64,000 nucleotides of DNA from Candidatus Methanomethylophilus alvi Mx1201 (GTDB lineage: Archaea > Thermoplasmatota > Thermoplasmata > Methanomassiliicoccales > Methanomethylophilaceae): the NCBI RefSeq assembly GCF_000300255.2, contig NC_020913.1, forward strand, positions 1,176,692 to 1,240,691. Direction: 5' to 3'. This document shows positions 25,591 through 34,617 of the stretch, piece after piece (the stretch's first letter is position 1; each line of letters begins with the position of its first letter). The notes under the pieces were generated by a model. The model made no database searches and was not told the origin of the DNA. It saw only the letters and a list, made by a program, of their open reading frames with translations. A program made the position numbers and the translations under genes.

Positions 25591-26538
25591 TCAGAGTCCG
25601 CAAAGCTTCAGGAGCTTCTCCCACTTCTTGTCGACATCCTTCTGGATCTCCTCGACGACAGGGGCCCACCTCTCATCCTTGAGGTGCTTGAACCTGCCCT
25701 GGGAATCGAACCAGTCGGTGATCGGCTTCTTCTCCACCTTTCCGTCGGCGATCCTCAGACTGTCTGCGGACAGGGAGTACTCCCCGTCGACGACCTCGTA
25801 CAGAGGCCAGACGCAACAATCGACCGCCAGCTTGGATATGGCGATGGTGTCGCTGGGAGCGAACCTCCATCCCCTGGGACAGGGGGAGATGGCATTGATG
25901 AAGGAAGGTCCTCCGCACTCGAACGCCTTACGGGCCTTGGTGACCATGTCCCTCCATGCATAGGGGGCGGTCTGTGCCACGTAAGGGATGTTGTGGGCAA
26001 CCATGACTGCGGTCATGTCCTTGGGGTACTCCTTCTTTCCGTAGGACTCGGCACCGTTCCAGGAGGTCGTGGTGGACGCACCCTTCTCGGTAGCGGAGGA
26101 CCTCTGGATACCGGTGTTCATGTACGCCTCGTTGTTGAAGCACACGAACATCATGTCGTGCCCCCTCTCCATTGCTCCGGAAAGGGCCTGGAGTCCGATA
26201 TCGTAGGTGGCACCGTCTCCTGCGAAGTTGACGAACTTGATATCCTTGTCGATCTTGCCCTGTCTCTTGAGAGACTTGTAGGCGGTCTCCAGTCCGGCCG
26301 CGCCGGCCGCACCGTTCCCGAAAGCGGTGTGGACCATGGGTATGTTCCAGGAGGTGTACGGGAAGATGGTGGTGGATACCTCGAAGCATCCGGTGGACAC
26401 CGATACCGCCACATCCTTCTCAGTTCCCATGAGGATCTGCCTTGCGATGATGGACTCGGCGCATCCTGCGCAGAGCCTGTGCCCGCTCGCAAGCCTGACG
26501 GGGATCTTGTTGAGTTCCTTGAGAGATAATCCGCTCAT
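25591..26538 (-). CDS. porB: Pyruvate:ferredoxin oxidoreductase, beta subunit
   Basis: Thiamine-diphosphate-binding subunit of POR, which interconverts pyruvate and acetyl-CoA + CO2 with ferredoxin. The GDGATYDIG...NNEAYMNTG segment is the TPP/Mg motif. Cysteines HRLCAGCAES near the N terminus plus a C-terminal CCVW ligate the proximal [4Fe-4S] cluster. 315 aa. The ATG overlaps the porA stop by 4 bases. In a methanogen it works mainly in the direction of pyruvate synthesis and feeds ppsA. Confidence 0.95.
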   Translation of the reverse strand: MSGLSLKELNKIPVRLASGHRLCAGCAESIIARQILMGTEKDVAVSVSTGCFEVSTTIFPYTSWNIPMVHTAFGNGAAGAAGLETAYKSLKRQGKIDKDIKFVNFAGDGATYDIGLQALSGAMERGHDMMFVCFNNEAYMNTGIQRSSATEKGASTTTSWNGAESYGKKEYPKDMTAVMVAHNIPYVAQTAPYAWRDMVTKARKAFECGGPSFINAISPCPRGWRFAPSDTIAISKLAVDCCVWPLYEVVDGEYSLSADSLRIADGKVEKKPITDWFDSQGRFKHLKDERWAPVVEEIQKDVDKKWEKLLKLCGL

Positions 26539-27710
26539 TCGTGCACCCCCACGAAGTTGACCTTGTCGGCCTTGCCTTCGAGGACCTGCTTGTAGACGCC
26601 CATGAAGTCGGAGACCTGGGTGTCCGCTCCTCCGAGTCCGTATACGAAGTTGAACATGCGGGGCATCTTGTCGTTGAGCGTCGCCGCGGCGCAGACCTCG
26701 GGGAACATCGGTCCGTAGGAACCGATGCTGAGATGCCTGTCCATGACGAGGACGTTCTTCTTGCCCTTCATGATCTTCGCCAGCTGCTCCGCGGGCCAAG
26801 GCCTGTAGACGCGGGGCATGCAGACTCCGACCTTCATTCCCTCGGCCCTGAGCCTGTCGACGGCCTCCTTCATGGTACCGAAGGAGGACCCGAGGACCAC
26901 TGCGATGGTGTCGGCGTCGTCGCACATGTACTCCTCCACCAGGTGGTACTTCCTTCCGGAGATCTCCGCGAACTCGTCGAAGGCGTCCTGGGCTACACCG
27001 AGGGCCTTCTCCATGGCGATGACCATCTGGTACTTGTGCGGGAAGTAGAACAGGGGACCGTCCATCAGGTTGTGGGTGGTCGGGTGGTCGACATCCAGCA
27101 GAGGGTGTACCGGCTTGAACGGACCAACGAACTCCTTGACCACGGAGCTCTCGAGAGGGGTCATCCTCTCGATGGCATGGGTCAGGATGAATCCGTCGAG
27201 GTTGACGAGGACCGGGAGCTGTACGTCGGGATTCTCGGCTATCTTGGGACCGAGGATGCTCATGTCGTAGGCTTCCTGGACGTTCTCGCTGAAAAGGGAG
27301 ATCCAACCGGTGTCCCTGGCGGACATGACGTCACCGTGGTCGTTGTTGATGTTGATGGGTCCGCTGACGGTCCTGTTGGCGACGGCCATCATGACGGGGG
27401 TCCTCATGGATGCGGTGATGGGGAGCATCTCCCACATGTATGCGAGTCCCTGGGACGCCGTGGCCGTGAACGTCCTGGCCCCTGCGGCGCAGGAGGTGGT
27501 ACACAGAGTCAGGGCGGAGTGCTCGGATTCCACGTCCACGAACTCGGTGGAGACCTCTCCGTTGGCGACATACTTGGCGAAATCCTCGACTATGATGGTC
27601 TGAGGGGTGATGGGGTATGCCGCACAGACATCGGGGTTCATCTGCTTCCAGGCGAGAGCGACGGCTCCGTCCCCGTTGATCGCGATGTCCTTACCGACCT
27701 TGCTGCTCAT
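26535..27710 (-). CDS. porA: Pyruvate:ferredoxin oxidoreductase, alpha subunit
   Basis: Contains the YPITPQT motif (pyrimidine/active-site region) and ESEHSAL, typical of the alpha chain. The C-terminal half is the transketolase-C-like domain. 391 aa, the usual length. Overlaps porD upstream and porB downstream by 4 bases each, giving a tightly coupled porGDAB operon. Confidence 0.95.
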   Translation of the reverse strand: MSSKVGKDIAINGDGAVALAWKQMNPDVCAAYPITPQTIIVEDFAKYVANGEVSTEFVDVESEHSALTLCTTSCAAGARTFTATASQGLAYMWEMLPITASMRTPVMMAVANRTVSGPININNDHGDVMSARDTGWISLFSENVQEAYDMSILGPKIAENPDVQLPVLVNLDGFILTHAIERMTPLESSVVKEFVGPFKPVHPLLDVDHPTTHNLMDGPLFYFPHKYQMVIAMEKALGVAQDAFDEFAEISGRKYHLVEEYMCDDADTIAVVLGSSFGTMKEAVDRLRAEGMKVGVCMPRVYRPWPAEQLAKIMKGKKNVLVMDRHLSIGSYGPMFPEVCAAATLNDKMPRMFNFVYGLGGADTQVSDFMGVYKQVLEGKADKVNFVGVHE

Positions 27711-27991
27711 TCTATATCCTCCTTCATAGTGATGGCCTTCTTGGGACAGACCTTGGAGCAGATCCCGCAGCCCTTGCAGTGGGTCAGCTTTATGCCGGTG
27801 ACCTTATCGTCCTTTACAAGGATGCAATCGTCGGGGCAGTAGATCCAGCAGGTCATGCAGTCGATGCAGAGGGACTGGTCGATGATAGGTACGGTGGACC
27901 TCCAGTCTCCGGTGTGGAACTCCTCGGAGTTTCCGGGCTCTATGACACGGCTTCCGATGACCATGTCCTTGTATCCTGCCATGTTTACCAT
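27707..27991 (-). CDS. porD: Pyruvate:ferredoxin oxidoreductase, delta (ferredoxin-like) subunit
   Basis: Two [4Fe-4S] motifs, CIDCMTCWIYCP and CKGCGICSKVCP, carry electrons out of POR. The ATG at 27989-27991 was chosen because AGGAGGT lies 8 bases upstream; an in-frame start six codons earlier would sit before this site. It begins 1 base after the porG stop. Confidence 0.93.
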   Translation of the reverse strand: MVNMAGYKDMVIGSRVIEPGNSEEFHTGDWRSTVPIIDQSLCIDCMTCWIYCPDDCILVKDDKVTGIKLTHCKGCGICSKVCPKKAITMKEDIE

Positions 27992-27992
27992 T

Positions 27993-28550
27993 TTACTCGA
28001 CCTCCTCATAGGCCCTCTTGAGGGCGGACAGGTTCTTCACGATCAGCTTGTCGGAGAGTTTGCCGGTGAATTTGTCGGTGATGTTGTCCTCCATCTCGCT
28101 GTAGGTGATGATAGGACGGATCTTGATGAGCGCTCCGAGCATCGCAGTGTTGACGAGAGGCTTTCCGATCTCCTCGAGAGCGATCTTGGACGCATTTACA
28201 GAGTGGCACTCGGCGGTGGTGCCGATGGCCTTCTGAAGCTCCGCGGGGGTCCCCTCGTAGTTGGCGAGAATGAAACCGCCTTTCTTCAGACCCTTGGCCA
28301 CGTCGACCTTCCCGATGAGGGTGGGGTCGATGACGATGACAATATCTGGCTCGTAGACCTGGGTGTGGACCCTGACAGGGCCGTCGGAGATCCTGGAGAA
28401 AGCCCTGATGGGTGCCCCCATCCTCTCCGGACCGAACTCGGGGAATGCCTTCACATACTTACCGGAATATATGGCAGATTCGGCGAGGATCTCGTTCGCG
28501 GTGACGACACCCTGACCTCCTCTTCCGTGCCAACATATCTCTGTGTCCAT
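27993..28550 (-). CDS. porG: Pyruvate:ferredoxin oxidoreductase, gamma subunit
   Basis: The N terminus WHGRGGQGVVTAN and FPEFGPERMGAP are the gamma-subunit signatures. The start at MDTEICWHG (28548-28550) is favoured because a TATA box at 28582-28590 predicts transcription from about 28560, downstream of the alternative ATG at 28571. First gene of porGDAB. Confidence 0.93.
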   Translation of the reverse strand: MDTEICWHGRGGQGVVTANEILAESAIYSGKYVKAFPEFGPERMGAPIRAFSRISDGPVRVHTQVYEPDIVIVIDPTLIGKVDVAKGLKKGGFILANYEGTPAELQKAIGTTAECHSVNASKIALEEIGKPLVNTAMLGALIKIRPIITYSEMEDNITDKFTGKLSDKLIVKNLSALKRAYEEVE

Positions 28551-28581
28551 TAGAACAACCAATGAAGGCATTTCCCCATTG

Positions 28582-28590
28582 GATTTAAAC
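28582..28590 (-). promoter_or_regulatory. TATA box of porGDAB
   Basis: GTTTAAATC on the minus strand, ~36 bases before the chosen porG start, implying a leader of about ten bases. The whole 28.57-28.82 kb gap is strongly A/T-rich and also holds TAATATAA at ~28719-28726, a candidate box for the divergent nuclease-like gene. Confidence 0.5.
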
Positions 28591-28819
28591 CCTTGTATAT
28601 CTTCTACGAAAATCGCAAATTTATAATGGTGTTTTAGAATTAAATCATCTAAAGAATTGCTGATTTTACTATGTTCATGACGAATTTTACGAATTTCGAA
28701 GATAAATTTTCGGTAAGCCTAATATAATGCCTTCCGGGACATACTTAATCGGAACACGGCATATCCGGAAACGGGATGGCTGACATCCTGCACGGCATTT
28801 CCCCTTATGGATCATATTT

Positions 28820-30502
28820 ATGAATACACCGGCCCTCGACCTCTTCGTGAAGAAGATCGATACTGGGGGGTACTCGTTCGCACGTATCAGGGAGGAAGAC
28901 TGCTACTATGTCGACAAGACCCTTCTTATCAAGGACATCTTCGACGAAGATATCGGCGGGATATATCTATTCACGCGCCCCCGGAGATTCGGCAAGACGC
29001 TGAATCTCAGCATGATCGACGCATATTTCAATATTAATTATAGGGGGAACACCTGGTTCGACGGTCTTGCCATATCCGAACACCCAGAACTGGATGGATA
29101 CAAGAACTCGTTCCCCGTCATACACATGGACCTCCGCAATGCCAAAACCGGCTCCAATCAGACATATGAGGATTTCATCGAGAAGATCGAAGTGACCCTA
29201 TACGGTATCTTCGACAGGTTCAGATACCTACTGGACTCGGATAAGACGGACGATGATAAAAAGGCCTTATTCGAAAAAATCCTCAGGATGGACATCTCCC
29301 CGGACCAGATGCAGATGTGCATACCTATGCTATGCTCCATGCTCAGGATGTATCATGGGAAGAAGGTCATAATCCTCATAGACGAATATGACCGCGCGGT
29401 ATCCGATTCATTCGGATCGGAATCGCACAGGCCTATCCTGGACTTCCTCGGAGGATTCCTCGAGCCGATATTGAAAAACAATCCGGACGTGCAGATGGCA
29501 TATGTGACCGGAGTGATGCAGATAGCTAAGGAAAGCATCTTTTCCGGTATCAACAACATCACCGTGAACAACACATTCTCTGTAAGATCCGACGAACGTT
29601 TCGGTTTTACAGAAACGGAAGTCAAGAACATACTCACATACTACGGCCATCCCGAGAAATTCGAGGAGATCGAAGAATGGTACGACGGATATCGCTTCGG
29701 TAACAAGGATGTGTACAACCCGTTCAGTATCATGAACTATGTGTCCAACGACTTCCTGCCCGATGCATACTGGGCCAACTCAGGAGGAGATTCCGTGGTC
29801 AGATGGCTTCTGGAAAAGACGACGGACGAGAATTTCGGAATGATCCGCGACCTCGTGATGGGTAGATCCATATGCATGGGTCTTTCAGACTCCCTGATCT
29901 ACGAAGACGTCAGGTCCAGCAATAAATCCATATTCTCCCTCATGACGATGTCGGGATATCTAAAAGCAGTCCGCACGGACGATGGATTCTACGACGTATC
30001 CATCCCGAACAGGGAAGTAAGAGGAGTGGTAAAGACAGCAGTCGAACACATGGTCCCGGTAGACTCAGAGGTGTTCGACAAGTTCAATATCGCCGTTCTG
30101 AAAGGAGATGTAAAGGATATGGAGAGATCCCTTCGGCACATCCTCCTGGGGGCAAGCTACCTCAACCTCACATCCGGATATTCCTATCAGCTGGTCCTGA
30201 TGACCATGATGTATTCCCTCTCCAGAAGATACGATATAAGGACGGAAACGGAAGAAGGGAATGGAAGGGTCGACATGATCATGATACCCAAAGCGGAAGG
30301 GACGACCCCGATAATCCTGGAATTGAAGAAAGTCGATTCGGAAAACCACTTGGATAAGGGCCTGGACGAGGCGATGGGACAGATACACGAGAAGAAATAC
30401 TATGCGGGGATGAAAGGGGAGACCATCCTGATCGCCATTGCGTTCTGGGGGAAATTCCCCAGGATCCGCACAGAGACCGTCGACCCTGCGACCGCGGACT
30501 GA
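28820..30502 (+). CDS. AAA-ATPase-like protein with C-terminal PD-(D/E)XK nuclease-type domain (DUF1703)
   Basis: The N-terminal ~300 residues match the AAA-ATPase_like family: YVDKTLLIKDI, RPRRFGKTLNLSM (Walker A-like, residues ~53-65) and ILIDEYDRAV (Walker B). The C-terminal DUF1703 region carries GRVDMIM ... IILELKK, the D...ExK core of a restriction-like nuclease. These genes are abundant, often multicopy and mobile in gut bacteria and archaea; their role is unsettled. No ribosome binding site is visible. It stands alone between por and a convergent ATPase gene. Confidence 0.85.
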   Translation: MNTPALDLFVKKIDTGGYSFARIREEDCYYVDKTLLIKDIFDEDIGGIYLFTRPRRFGKTLNLSMIDAYFNINYRGNTWFDGLAISEHPELDGYKNSFPVIHMDLRNAKTGSNQTYEDFIEKIEVTLYGIFDRFRYLLDSDKTDDDKKALFEKILRMDISPDQMQMCIPMLCSMLRMYHGKKVIILIDEYDRAVSDSFGSESHRPILDFLGGFLEPILKNNPDVQMAYVTGVMQIAKESIFSGINNITVNNTFSVRSDERFGFTETEVKNILTYYGHPEKFEEIEEWYDGYRFGNKDVYNPFSIMNYVSNDFLPDAYWANSGGDSVVRWLLEKTTDENFGMIRDLVMGRSICMGLSDSLIYEDVRSSNKSIFSLMTMSGYLKAVRTDDGFYDVSIPNREVRGVVKTAVEHMVPVDSEVFDKFNIAVLKGDVKDMERSLRHILLGASYLNLTSGYSYQLVLMTMMYSLSRRYDIRTETEEGNGRVDMIMIPKAEGTTPIILELKKVDSENHLDKGLDEAMGQIHEKKYYAGMKGETILIAIAFWGKFPRIRTETVDPATAD

Positions 30503-30507
30503 CGTCC

Positions 30508-31884
30508 TCAGACACCTTCCACCAGATCCACATCATCCGGCCATTCCCCTTCGAAACCCGAGATCGAGAAAACGACATACTCGACCCTTCCCGCCCCCGT
30601 GACGGACATCAGCCTCCCCCCGACATCCCTCAAATCCTCCAGGACCTCCGGGCCTGCGGGTGATTCCGAGCAGACGCATGTCCCCACGAGGATTGCTTCC
30701 GCACCGTAGTCTATACCGACGATGTCCGCCGAGACGTCCTTCCCCCAATATCCTCCTATGCGGTCGGGGATGAGGTCCCAGGACCCTTCGGACGCCATAT
30801 CCCAGGCCTTCTCGGTACAGATCTCCACGTATGCCGAGCGCATGGTATCGAAGGGAAGGTCGCTGCGGACGATATTCATTATCTTCTCCTTCTCCCCCCT
30901 TCCGAGCAGGTCCGAATGCGGATAGACATAACGGAACCAGAATGCGGTCATCCTGTCGGCGATCCTGTACAATCCCTTCTTGCTGCGGAACGGGTCGTCG
31001 TCCGTCACTGGTACGTCCCTCTCCACCAGACCCGTGTCCATGAGGACCTTGAGGTAGTTGGTGAGGCCCGTCTGCTTCAGACCGAGGTCGTCGGCCATGT
31101 CCTGCAGTTTGCGATGACCCGACGCTATCGACCCGAGTATGGAGGCATAGCTGCCGATGTCGGTGACCTCCGACTGCAGGGAGGCCATGACCTCGTCGTA
31201 AAGATAGCTGTCCGGATTGAGGACGGTGCCCTCCACGGCGGAATAGACGTCGCGATACCCCCCGAACGTCTTCACATACTTCGGAACCCCTCCCGTCACG
31301 GAATAGAACATGACCTGGTCCCAGGCGCTTTTGGCCCCATAGAGCTCCGAGCATTTGGAGAAGGACAGCTGCCCGAGCATTATCTGGGCGGTACGCCTCC
31401 CGTAAAGAGGGCTTCCGTATTCCAATACCTGTGCCGACATCTGAGGGATGGAGGAACCGCTGATGACCAGCATCACATGGGCACCTTTCAGGACGGTATC
31501 CCATATGTATTGTATGACCGCAGGGAAGGTGGGGTCCTTCTGACCTATGTTCTGGAATTCATCCATCATGATGACCATCTTCTGACCCCCCGTCCGCGAC
31601 ACTATCTCTCTGAAGGTCCTGTTCCAATCCCCGTCGGACGCCGGTCCCAGGTCGCGGCCGAGGAAATCGGCGGCGGCCCTGCGGAAATAAACAAGATTCC
31701 GGGAGGATGACTCCTTCCTGGCCAGAAAGTACAGGGAGTTCGGGTGCCTCCTCATGAACTGCATGAGGACCGTGGTCTTACCCGAACGTCTCCTGCCGGA
31801 TATGACCACGAAAGAGGAGCCGGCCGCCCTGAACTGGTCCTCCAAGACCAGCATCTCCCTGTTGCGTCCTATAAGATGGTCCGT
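30508..31884 (-). CDS. Archaeal ATPase (PF01637-like) with DUF234 C terminus, probable ACG start
   Basis: Walker A is SGRRRSGKTT and Walker B MVIMMDEFQNIG; a winged-helix segment (HRKLQDMADDLGLKQTGLTNYLK) precedes the DUF234 tail. The first ATG (31854) would remove the conserved IGR element. In frame upstream the codons give (ACG)-D-H-L-I-G-R-N-R-E. A strong AAGGAGGG (31891-31898) sits 6 bases before that ACG at 31882-31884, and a TAA precedes it, with no ATG/GTG/TTG available. In the tail the usual GExKW nuclease core reads VGTCVCS, so that site looks inactive. Confidence 0.8.
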   Translation of the reverse strand, partial: TDHLIGRNREMLVLEDQFRAAGSSFVVISGRRRSGKTTVLMQFMRRHPNSLYFLARKESSSRNLVYFRRAAADFLGRDLGPASDGDWNRTFREIVSRTGGQKMVIMMDEFQNIGQKDPTFPAVIQYIWDTVLKGAHVMLVISGSSIPQMSAQVLEYGSPLYGRRTAQIMLGQLSFSKCSELYGAKSAWDQVMFYSVTGGVPKYVKTFGGYRDVYSAVEGTVLNPDSYLYDEVMASLQSEVTDIGSYASILGSIASGHRKLQDMADDLGLKQTGLTNYLKVLMDTGLVERDVPVTDDDPFRSKKGLYRIADRMTAFWFRYVYPHSDLLGRGEKEKIMNIVRSDLPFDTMRSAYVEICTEKAWDMASEGSWDLIPDRIGGYWGKDVSADIVGIDYGAEAILVGTCVCSESPAGPEVLEDLRDVGGRLMSVTGAGRVEYVVFSISGFEGEWPDDVDLVEGV

Positions 31885-32039
31885 TCTATTCCCTCCTTAA
31901 ATTATATTTTCAGATATAATAAATTAAAATATAATTATTGCCCAAAACCCGGGAAACCTCCCCGGAAACGGTGTTTTCATGACCGAACATGAAAAAAGAA
32001 TGAAAAACAGACCCTTCCCGAATACCCGATTTGCAAAGC

Positions 32040-32047
32040 CTTATATG
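32040..32047 (+). promoter_or_regulatory. TATA box of ppsA
   Basis: CTTATATG, predicting transcription from about 32069 and a ~50-nt leader before the ATG at 32122. Confidence 0.45.
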
Positions 32048-32121
32048 CTCATCATCGAAATCGACAGAACAGAGCACGGAGAGGTTCTCCGCGAAAACCG
32101 GTTCCGATTAAAGGGATTGAT

Positions 32122-34479
32122 ATGGACAGCAAAACCGCAGCCAAGAGGATTATCGATGTGAACGAGCTCCGCGTCAACGATGTGCCCATCGTCGGCGGAA
32201 AAGGAGCAAACCTCGGAGAGCTCACCTCCTCCGGATTCCCAGTACCCCACGCCTTCGTCCTGACCACCGTATCCTACGACTACTTCATCTCCACCAGCAA
32301 GATCATGCCCAAGATCCTTGCGCAGATCAAGTCGATCGACCCCGATTCCGACGACACCCTCGTAGCAGCCTCCAACAACATCAGGGAGCTCTTCGACAAA
32401 TGCGAGATCCCCAAAGACCTCAAAGACGAGATCAAGGAGAACTACAATCTCCTCCTCGGAGGGAAGAAGGGATTCGTGGCCGTAAGGTCCAGCGCCACTG
32501 CGGAGGACCTCCCCGACGCATCCTTCGCCGGACAGCAGGAGACCTACCTCAACGTCAAGGACGAGAAGGACCTCTTCGACAAGATCAGGAAATGCTGGTC
32601 ATCCCTCTTCACCGCCCGCGCCATCTCCTACAGGGAAACCCAGGGCTACTCCCACGAGGATGTGAAGCTGGCCGTCGTCGTCCAGAGGATGGTCAACTCC
32701 GAGTTCGCCGGCATCATGTTCACCGTAGACCCCCACAACGGTGCCAAGAACATCATCGTGGAGGGCGGATACGGCCTCGGAGAGGCGATGGTCGGCGGAG
32801 AGGTCACCCCCGATACATACCAGGTCGACAAGAGCAAGATGGCCATCACCAACAAGAGGATCTCCAAACAGACCTGGAAATACATCCGCGGACCTCAGGG
32901 CGGAGCGGTCAAGAAGGACATCCCCGTGGACATGCAGAAGGTCCAGAAGATCCCCGACGACCGCGTTCTCGAGATCGCCGAGATTGGAAGGCAGGTCGAG
33001 ATCCACTACGACAAGCCCATGGACATGGAGTGGTGCATAGAGGACAACAAGGTCTACCTCGTACAGGCGAGGCCCATCACCGCCATCGGTACCGGCAAAG
33101 AGGACAGCTCCGCCGGGGAACAGGTCGAGGGAGGGGACGTCGTCCTCTCCGGTCTCGGAGCAAGCCCCGGAATGGCCACCGGAAGGGTCTGCATATACGA
33201 TGTAGGCATGAGCCTCGACGTCATCAAGGACGGGGACGTCCTCGTCACCAAGATGACCATGCCCGACATGGTCCCCGCCATGAGCAGATCCGTCGCCATC
33301 GTCACCGACGAGGGAGGTATGACCTGCCATGCCGCCATCATCTCCAGGGAACTCGGGACCCCCTGCGTAGTAGGTACCGGCGAGGCCACCAACACCCTGA
33401 AGAACGGGGAGATCGTGACCGTCGACGGTTCCACCGGTACAGTCTACCGCGGAGAGATCAAGAAGAAGGTAGTCACCGAGACCGCTCCCGCCGCCGCTGC
33501 TTCCGCAGCTGTCTTCTCCGAACAGGTCCCCATCACCGGGACCAAGGTCATGGTCAACATGAGCATGCCCTCCAAAGCCGAAGAGGTCGCCAAACTCCCC
33601 TGTGACGGCGTCGGACTCCTCAGATCCGAGTTCCTGTTCACCAACTACATCGGAGAGCACCCCTGTGCGGTCATCCAGGAGGGACGCGCCCAGGAACTCA
33701 TCGACAAGCTGGCCGACGGAGTGGCCAAGGTGGCAAGGGCCTTCTACCCCCGCCCCGTCACCCTCAGGACGAGCGACTTCAAGACCAACGAGTACCGCGA
33801 TATGAAGGGCGGAGCGAACTTCGAGCCCAACGAGGACAACCCCATGATCGGATGGAGGGGATGTTCCAGATATGTCTCCGACAGCTACCGCGAGGCATTC
33901 ATGTGCGAACTCAAGGCGATCAAGAAGGCCAGGGACGAGATGGGCATGAAAAACATCAACATCATGCTGCCTTTCGTCAGGACCATCGACGAGGTCAAGC
34001 AGATCACCGCCATGATGGAGTCCGTAGGCCTCAGGCGCGGACTCGACCTCAAGCTGTACTTCATGGCCGAAGTCCCCGTCAACATCTTCATGGCCGAGGA
34101 ATTCTGCAAGTACTGCGACTGGTTCTCCATCGGATCCAACGACCTGACCCAGCTCACCATGGGATGCGACAGGGATTCCGACATACTCGGCAAGATGGGG
34201 TACTTCGACGAGAGGAACCCCGGAGTAAAGGCGGCCATCAAGCACCTCATAAAGGTGGCCCACAAGTACGGCAACCATGTCAGCATCTGCGGACAGGCGC
34301 CTTCGGTCTACCCCGAGTTCTGTGAATTCCTCGTGGAACAGGGCATAGACTGCATCTCCCTGAACCCCGACACCTTCGTCAGGACCAAGAAGATCATCGC
34401 CTCCGCCGAGCAGAGGGTCCTCCTCCAGGCCGCCAGGAAGGTCAACCGCCCTTCCTGCGATGACGAGGACGACTTCTGA
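32122..34479 (+). CDS. ppsA: Phosphoenolpyruvate synthase (pyruvate, water dikinase)
   Basis: Converts pyruvate + ATP + H2O to PEP + AMP + Pi, the first gluconeogenic step after POR. Domains in order: ATP-grasp (KGFVAVRSSATAEDLPDASFAGQQET, ~residues 115-140), swivelling phosphohistidine domain with catalytic His403 in GGMTCHAAIISRELGTPCVVG, and the PEP/pyruvate TIM barrel ending SICGQAPSVYPEF with the active-site Cys. 785 aa, normal. Codon use is strongly biased to C-ending codons, as expected of a highly expressed gene. Confidence 0.96.
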   Translation: MDSKTAAKRIIDVNELRVNDVPIVGGKGANLGELTSSGFPVPHAFVLTTVSYDYFISTSKIMPKILAQIKSIDPDSDDTLVAASNNIRELFDKCEIPKDLKDEIKENYNLLLGGKKGFVAVRSSATAEDLPDASFAGQQETYLNVKDEKDLFDKIRKCWSSLFTARAISYRETQGYSHEDVKLAVVVQRMVNSEFAGIMFTVDPHNGAKNIIVEGGYGLGEAMVGGEVTPDTYQVDKSKMAITNKRISKQTWKYIRGPQGGAVKKDIPVDMQKVQKIPDDRVLEIAEIGRQVEIHYDKPMDMEWCIEDNKVYLVQARPITAIGTGKEDSSAGEQVEGGDVVLSGLGASPGMATGRVCIYDVGMSLDVIKDGDVLVTKMTMPDMVPAMSRSVAIVTDEGGMTCHAAIISRELGTPCVVGTGEATNTLKNGEIVTVDGSTGTVYRGEIKKKVVTETAPAAAASAAVFSEQVPITGTKVMVNMSMPSKAEEVAKLPCDGVGLLRSEFLFTNYIGEHPCAVIQEGRAQELIDKLADGVAKVARAFYPRPVTLRTSDFKTNEYRDMKGGANFEPNEDNPMIGWRGCSRYVSDSYREAFMCELKAIKKARDEMGMKNINIMLPFVRTIDEVKQITAMMESVGLRRGLDLKLYFMAEVPVNIFMAEEFCKYCDWFSIGSNDLTQLTMGCDRDSDILGKMGYFDERNPGVKAAIKHLIKVAHKYGNHVSICGQAPSVYPEFCEFLVEQGIDCISLNPDTFVRTKKIIASAEQRVLLQAARKVNRPSCDDEDDF

Positions 34480-34487
34480 GAAACACC

Positions 34488-34523
34488 GTCCCGTCCCGAA
34501 AGGGGCGGGACCTATTATTTTTT
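34488..34523 (+). terminator. ppsA terminator
   Basis: A ten-base-pair stem (GTCCCGTCCC with GGGGCGGGAC, one G-U) closed by a GAAA tetraloop at 34488-34511, followed by a T-run at 34517-34523. Confidence 0.75.
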
Positions 34524-34617
34524 AAAATCCGACCGCCTATCGGTATCCGGTCTCGGTCTTCTGTTGTAGCAAACTTAAACCGCAGACCGCTTGATTTCGA
34601 TATGGGCGGATATTCCA

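Noticed and set aside
32599..34278. 559-aa open frame on the minus strand inside ppsA
   Set aside because: Antisense shadow of a strongly biased, clearly recognisable PEP synthase; composition is Asp/Gly/His/Val-rich as expected of a shadow.
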